In this document: positions 61,696 through 64,000 of the stretch, one piece after another
Position numbering within the stretch: position 1 is the first letter of the stretch
Layout of the letters: each line of letters opens with the position of its first letter
Assembly (NCBI RefSeq): GCF_900099965.1
Contig: NZ_FNDJ01000010.1
Location: 248,001-312,000 of the forward strand
DNA length: 64,000 bases
Source: Nonomuraea jiangxiensis
Lineage (GTDB): Bacteria > Actinomycetota > Actinomycetes > Streptosporangiales > Streptosporangiaceae
Direction of reading: 5' to 3'
Position numbers and translations under genes: made by a program
The notes under the pieces: generated by a model
Told to the model about the DNA's origin: nothing
What the model saw: only the letters and a program-made list of their open reading frames with translations
Databases searched by the model: none

Positions 61696-63582
61696 ATGAC
61701 GACCCAGTCTCCCGGCGACGGGAGCCGTACGCGGCGGCGCCCCGGCCGCCCGCAACTCGGCCGGTTGTTACCGGTCGGTCTCCTGCTGGCGACCGCGGTC
61801 ATGGTGGCGGGCCCGCCCGCCACGGCCGCCTCGCCCGCCCCAGGCGCCCCCGATCTCGGGCCGAACGTCACCGTCTTCGACCCGGGCATGCCCGTCAGCG
61901 AGATCCAGGCGACCCTCGACGCCGCGCACGCGGCCCAGGTCAACAACGAGATGGGCACCACCCGCCACGCCTACCTCTTCAAGCCCGGCACGTACGGCAC
62001 CGCGGAGCAGCCGCTCCAGATCAAGGTCGGCTACTACACCGAGGTCGCCGGCCTGGGCGCCTCGCCCACCGACGTCGTCATCAACGGCAAGGTCGAGGTC
62101 TACAACCGCTGCCTGGCCGACGGCGGCACCGGCAACTGCCTCGCCCTGGTCAACTTCTGGCGCACCCTGTCCAACCTGTCGATCAAGATCAACGCGGCCG
62201 GCCAGGACGGCTGCCGCGCCTCGGCGAACTTCTGGGCCGTCTCCCAGGCGGTCTCCCTGCGCCGGCTCGACGTCAGCGGCGGCACCCTGTCGCTGATGGA
62301 CTACTGCACCGCCGGGCCGCAGTACGCCAGCGGAGGCTTCATCGCCGACTCCAGGCTGCCCTCCGTCACGAACGGCTCGCAGCAGCAGTGGCTGACCCGC
62401 AACAGCGAGGTCGCCGGCTGGTCGAACGCCGTGTGGAACCAGGTCTTCGCGGGCGTCGTCGGCGCACCGGACGACGCCGGGTTCCCGGCGCCGCCGTACA
62501 CGACCCTCGACACCACTCCCGTCAGCCGCGAGAAGCCCTACCTGTACGTGGACGCGGGCGGCAAGTACCAGGTCCGCGTGCCCGCCGCCAGGAAGGGCAC
62601 CCGGGGCATCACGTGGGCCGACGGCCTGACGCCGGGCCGGACCCTGCCGCTCAAGGACTTCTTCGTCGCCAGGCCGTCGGACTCGGTGCAGACCATCAAC
62701 CACCACCTCGCCCGCGGCAAGCACCTGCTGCTCACCCCAGGCGTGTACGACATCGCGCGCAGCATCGAGGTCAGGCGCCCGGACACGGTCGTCCTCGGCC
62801 TCGGGCACGCCACGCTCACCGCCGTCCACGGCTCCACCCCGCTCGAAGTCGCCGACGTGCCCGGCGTGATCGTCGCGGGCGTGACCATCGACGCGGGCCT
62901 CCAGAAGTCGCCGGTCCTGCTGCGGGTGGGCAAGAAGCACGGCAACGGCAAGGGCTCCGAGCGCAACCCGACGACGCTGTCCGACGTGTACTTCCGCGTC
63001 GGCGGGCCGCACGTCGGCAAGACCGAGGTCGCGCTGGAGGTCAACAGCGACAATGTGCTCATCGACCACACCTGGGTGTGGCGTGCCGACCACGGCGTCG
63101 AGGGCTTCACCGACACCCAGCGCTGGAACACCAACATCGGCCGCACCGGCGCCGTCATCAACGGCGACCACGTGACCGCGACCGGCCTGTTCGTCGAGCA
63201 CTTCCAGCGGTACAACACCGTCTGGAACGGCGAGGGCGGCACCACGATCCTCTACCAGAACGAGCTGCCCTACGACCCGCCGACCCAGGCCGACTGGATG
63301 AACGGGGACGTCGAGGGCTACGCCGGTTACAAGGTCGGCGACCGCGTACGGACGCACAACCTCTACGGCGCCGGCGTCTACGTCTTCAACCAGAACAACC
63401 CGGAGATCCACACCGAGAACGGCTTCGAGGTCCCGCAGACCCCGGGCGTCAGGCTGCACCACATCATGACCGTCAACCTGAGCGCCGGAACGATCGACCA
63501 CGTCGTCAACGGCGTGGGCGAGGCGGCCGACATGACCAAGGTCGGCGCGCCGGTGTACATCACGGACTACCCGGCCCCGTAA
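61696..63582 (+). CDS. Secreted right-handed beta-helix protein
   Basis: This 628-residue protein has a signal peptide (to about residue 40) and repeated short turns typical of a parallel beta-helix, as in pectate lyase superfamily or GH55-like enzymes. Examples are HAYLFKPGTYGTAEQPLQIK, VVLGLGHATLTAVHG and VIVAGVTIDAG. Related actinobacterial proteins are often given unsupported names such as adenylyl cyclase. The palindromic sugar-type operator upstream fits a glycan-acting enzyme. AAAGGAC precedes the ATG at 61696. Confidence 0.85.
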   Translation: MTTQSPGDGSRTRRRPGRPQLGRLLPVGLLLATAVMVAGPPATAASPAPGAPDLGPNVTVFDPGMPVSEIQATLDAAHAAQVNNEMGTTRHAYLFKPGTYGTAEQPLQIKVGYYTEVAGLGASPTDVVINGKVEVYNRCLADGGTGNCLALVNFWRTLSNLSIKINAAGQDGCRASANFWAVSQAVSLRRLDVSGGTLSLMDYCTAGPQYASGGFIADSRLPSVTNGSQQQWLTRNSEVAGWSNAVWNQVFAGVVGAPDDAGFPAPPYTTLDTTPVSREKPYLYVDAGGKYQVRVPAARKGTRGITWADGLTPGRTLPLKDFFVARPSDSVQTINHHLARGKHLLLTPGVYDIARSIEVRRPDTVVLGLGHATLTAVHGSTPLEVADVPGVIVAGVTIDAGLQKSPVLLRVGKKHGNGKGSERNPTTLSDVYFRVGGPHVGKTEVALEVNSDNVLIDHTWVWRADHGVEGFTDTQRWNTNIGRTGAVINGDHVTATGLFVEHFQRYNTVWNGEGGTTILYQNELPYDPPTQADWMNGDVEGYAGYKVGDRVRTHNLYGAGVYVFNQNNPEIHTENGFEVPQTPGVRLHHIMTVNLSAGTIDHVVNGVGEAADMTKVGAPVYITDYPAP

Positions 63583-63592
63583 GGCCGGTCCC

Positions 63593-63628
63593 CGGTGGCG
63601 GGCCGGTGTCCTCCCCGGCCCGCCACCG
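63593..63628 (+). terminator. Strong hairpin terminator
   Basis: A 14-bp perfect stem (CGGTGGCGGGCCGG with CCGGCCCGCCACCG) and an 8-base loop start 11 bases after the stop of the beta-helix gene. Confidence 0.9.
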
Positions 63629-63818
63629 CTCAGCCGAGGCCGCTGCCGCCTCACACCCCACCCCGCCTGCCGGTGAACGCATTGGTTGTGCAGATGTGGG
63701 AAGCTCGCCACCAGCTGTTTCGACGCCTGTCGGGATTCCATGATCACACCGTTTGGAAATAGGCGCAGTTCGGCAAATAACGGGAGAAAGTGTTCCTACT
63801 ACCGTCGAAAGCGGAGCA

Positions 63819-64000
63819 ATGCTCTCGGAGCTGCAAGCGATCGTGGACTCTGTGGCGAGCCGCGTCGGCCGCCCCGCGTTGATCGAGGACCACCGCCAGC
63901 GGGTGGTCGTCTACAGCGAGCAACTCGAGCCGATGGACGAGGTCCGCCGGCTGTCCATCCTGCGCAGGCAGACCACGCCGGAGGTGATCGCGTTCTTCCG
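63819..64000 (+). CDS. PucR/CdaR-type transcriptional regulator, partial
   Basis: The gene starts with ATG at 63819, with GCGGAG close upstream, and runs off the right edge. The first 60 residues read LSELQAIVDSVASRVGRPAL, then RQRVVVYSEQLEPMDEVRRL and SILRRQTTPEVIAFF. This is the N-terminal opening common to actinobacterial PucR/CdaR-like HTH regulators, with the DNA-binding end missing here. The preceding 190 bases are less GC-rich and probably hold its promoter. Confidence 0.8.
   Translation, partial: MLSELQAIVDSVASRVGRPALIEDHRQRVVVYSEQLEPMDEVRRLSILRRQTTPEVIAFF

Noticed and set aside
61768-63747. A 659-codon minus-strand frame over the beta-helix gene
   Set aside because: It has the low-complexity composition of an antisense shadow, and the plus strand has a signal peptide, ribosome site and terminator.

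Overview
This 64 kb window is high-GC chromosomal DNA from a filamentous actinomycete. Supporting signs are strong G/C bias at third codon positions, many GTG and TTG starts, an AfsR/SARP-type regulator, many one- and two-component regulators, small secreted proteins and a mycothiol-type DinB-fold protein. A member of the Streptosporangiales such as Nonomuraea would fit, but the genus is an inference. I found no rRNA, tRNA, prophage, insertion sequence or complete biosynthetic gene cluster. Both ends cut through genes.

Layout. 1-4.1 kb is a partner-switching stress module: a PAS-PP2C phosphatase (RsbP type) coupled to its alpha/beta-hydrolase partner RsbQ, three STAS anti-anti-sigma proteins (two of them tandem duplicates) and an RsbW-type kinase. 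4.4-9 kb holds a small secreted protein, a TPR protein, a flavin-reductase/GNAT fusion divergent from a MarR regulator, and two tandem soluble histidine kinases without a response regulator. 9.2-18.6 kb carries a flavin-reductase remnant, MerR, PrsW protease, AraC, SRPBCC, a muconolactone-isomerase-like protein, an MFS remnant, HxlR/MFS/PNPOx, an SMR exporter, an imine-reductase-like enzyme and a GntR-TetR hybrid regulator.

18.7-31.4 kb: SARP/NB-ARC/TPR regulator, orphan OmpR-type regulator, double-CHRD secreted protein, BBE-type FAD oxidoreductase divergent from a GAF-LuxR regulator, nucleotidyltransferase-fold protein, a CPBP protease/histidine kinase/response regulator operon, and a beta-lactamase-fold hydrolase. 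31.5-38.8 kb: secreted protein, MmgE/PrpD and RidA enzymes, several MarR/TetR regulators facing small membrane proteins, DUF72 and a fourth STAS protein.

38.9-44 kb is a sugar ABC importer (two permeases and a lipoprotein, no ATPase) divergent from a secreted sugar dehydrogenase carrying a CBM2 module, consistent with polysaccharide use. 44-52.5 kb: PASTA-like protein, serine hydrolase, SDR/LysR pair, acyltransferase 3, and an overlapping operon of truncated hemoglobin, flavohemoglobin-like protein and DivIVA-like coiled coil. 52.8-56.2 kb: a histidine kinase with an unusual C-terminal transmembrane/extracytoplasmic domain, its response regulator, and a PAP2 phosphatase whose frame runs antisense into that regulator. 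56.4-64 kb: alpha/beta hydrolase, M20 amidohydrolase, a molybdate-type ABC operon lacking a binding-protein gene, a secreted beta-helix protein behind a perfect LacI-like palindrome, and the start of a PucR/CdaR-type regulator.

The strongest coherent systems are the RsbQ/RsbP partner-switching module (1-4.1 kb), the globin/DivIVA operon (49.2-51.3 kb) and the two-component system with the sensor-like C-terminal tail (52.8-54.9 kb). Three degraded gene remnants (about 9.2, 13.3 and 17.4 kb) mark local gene loss.
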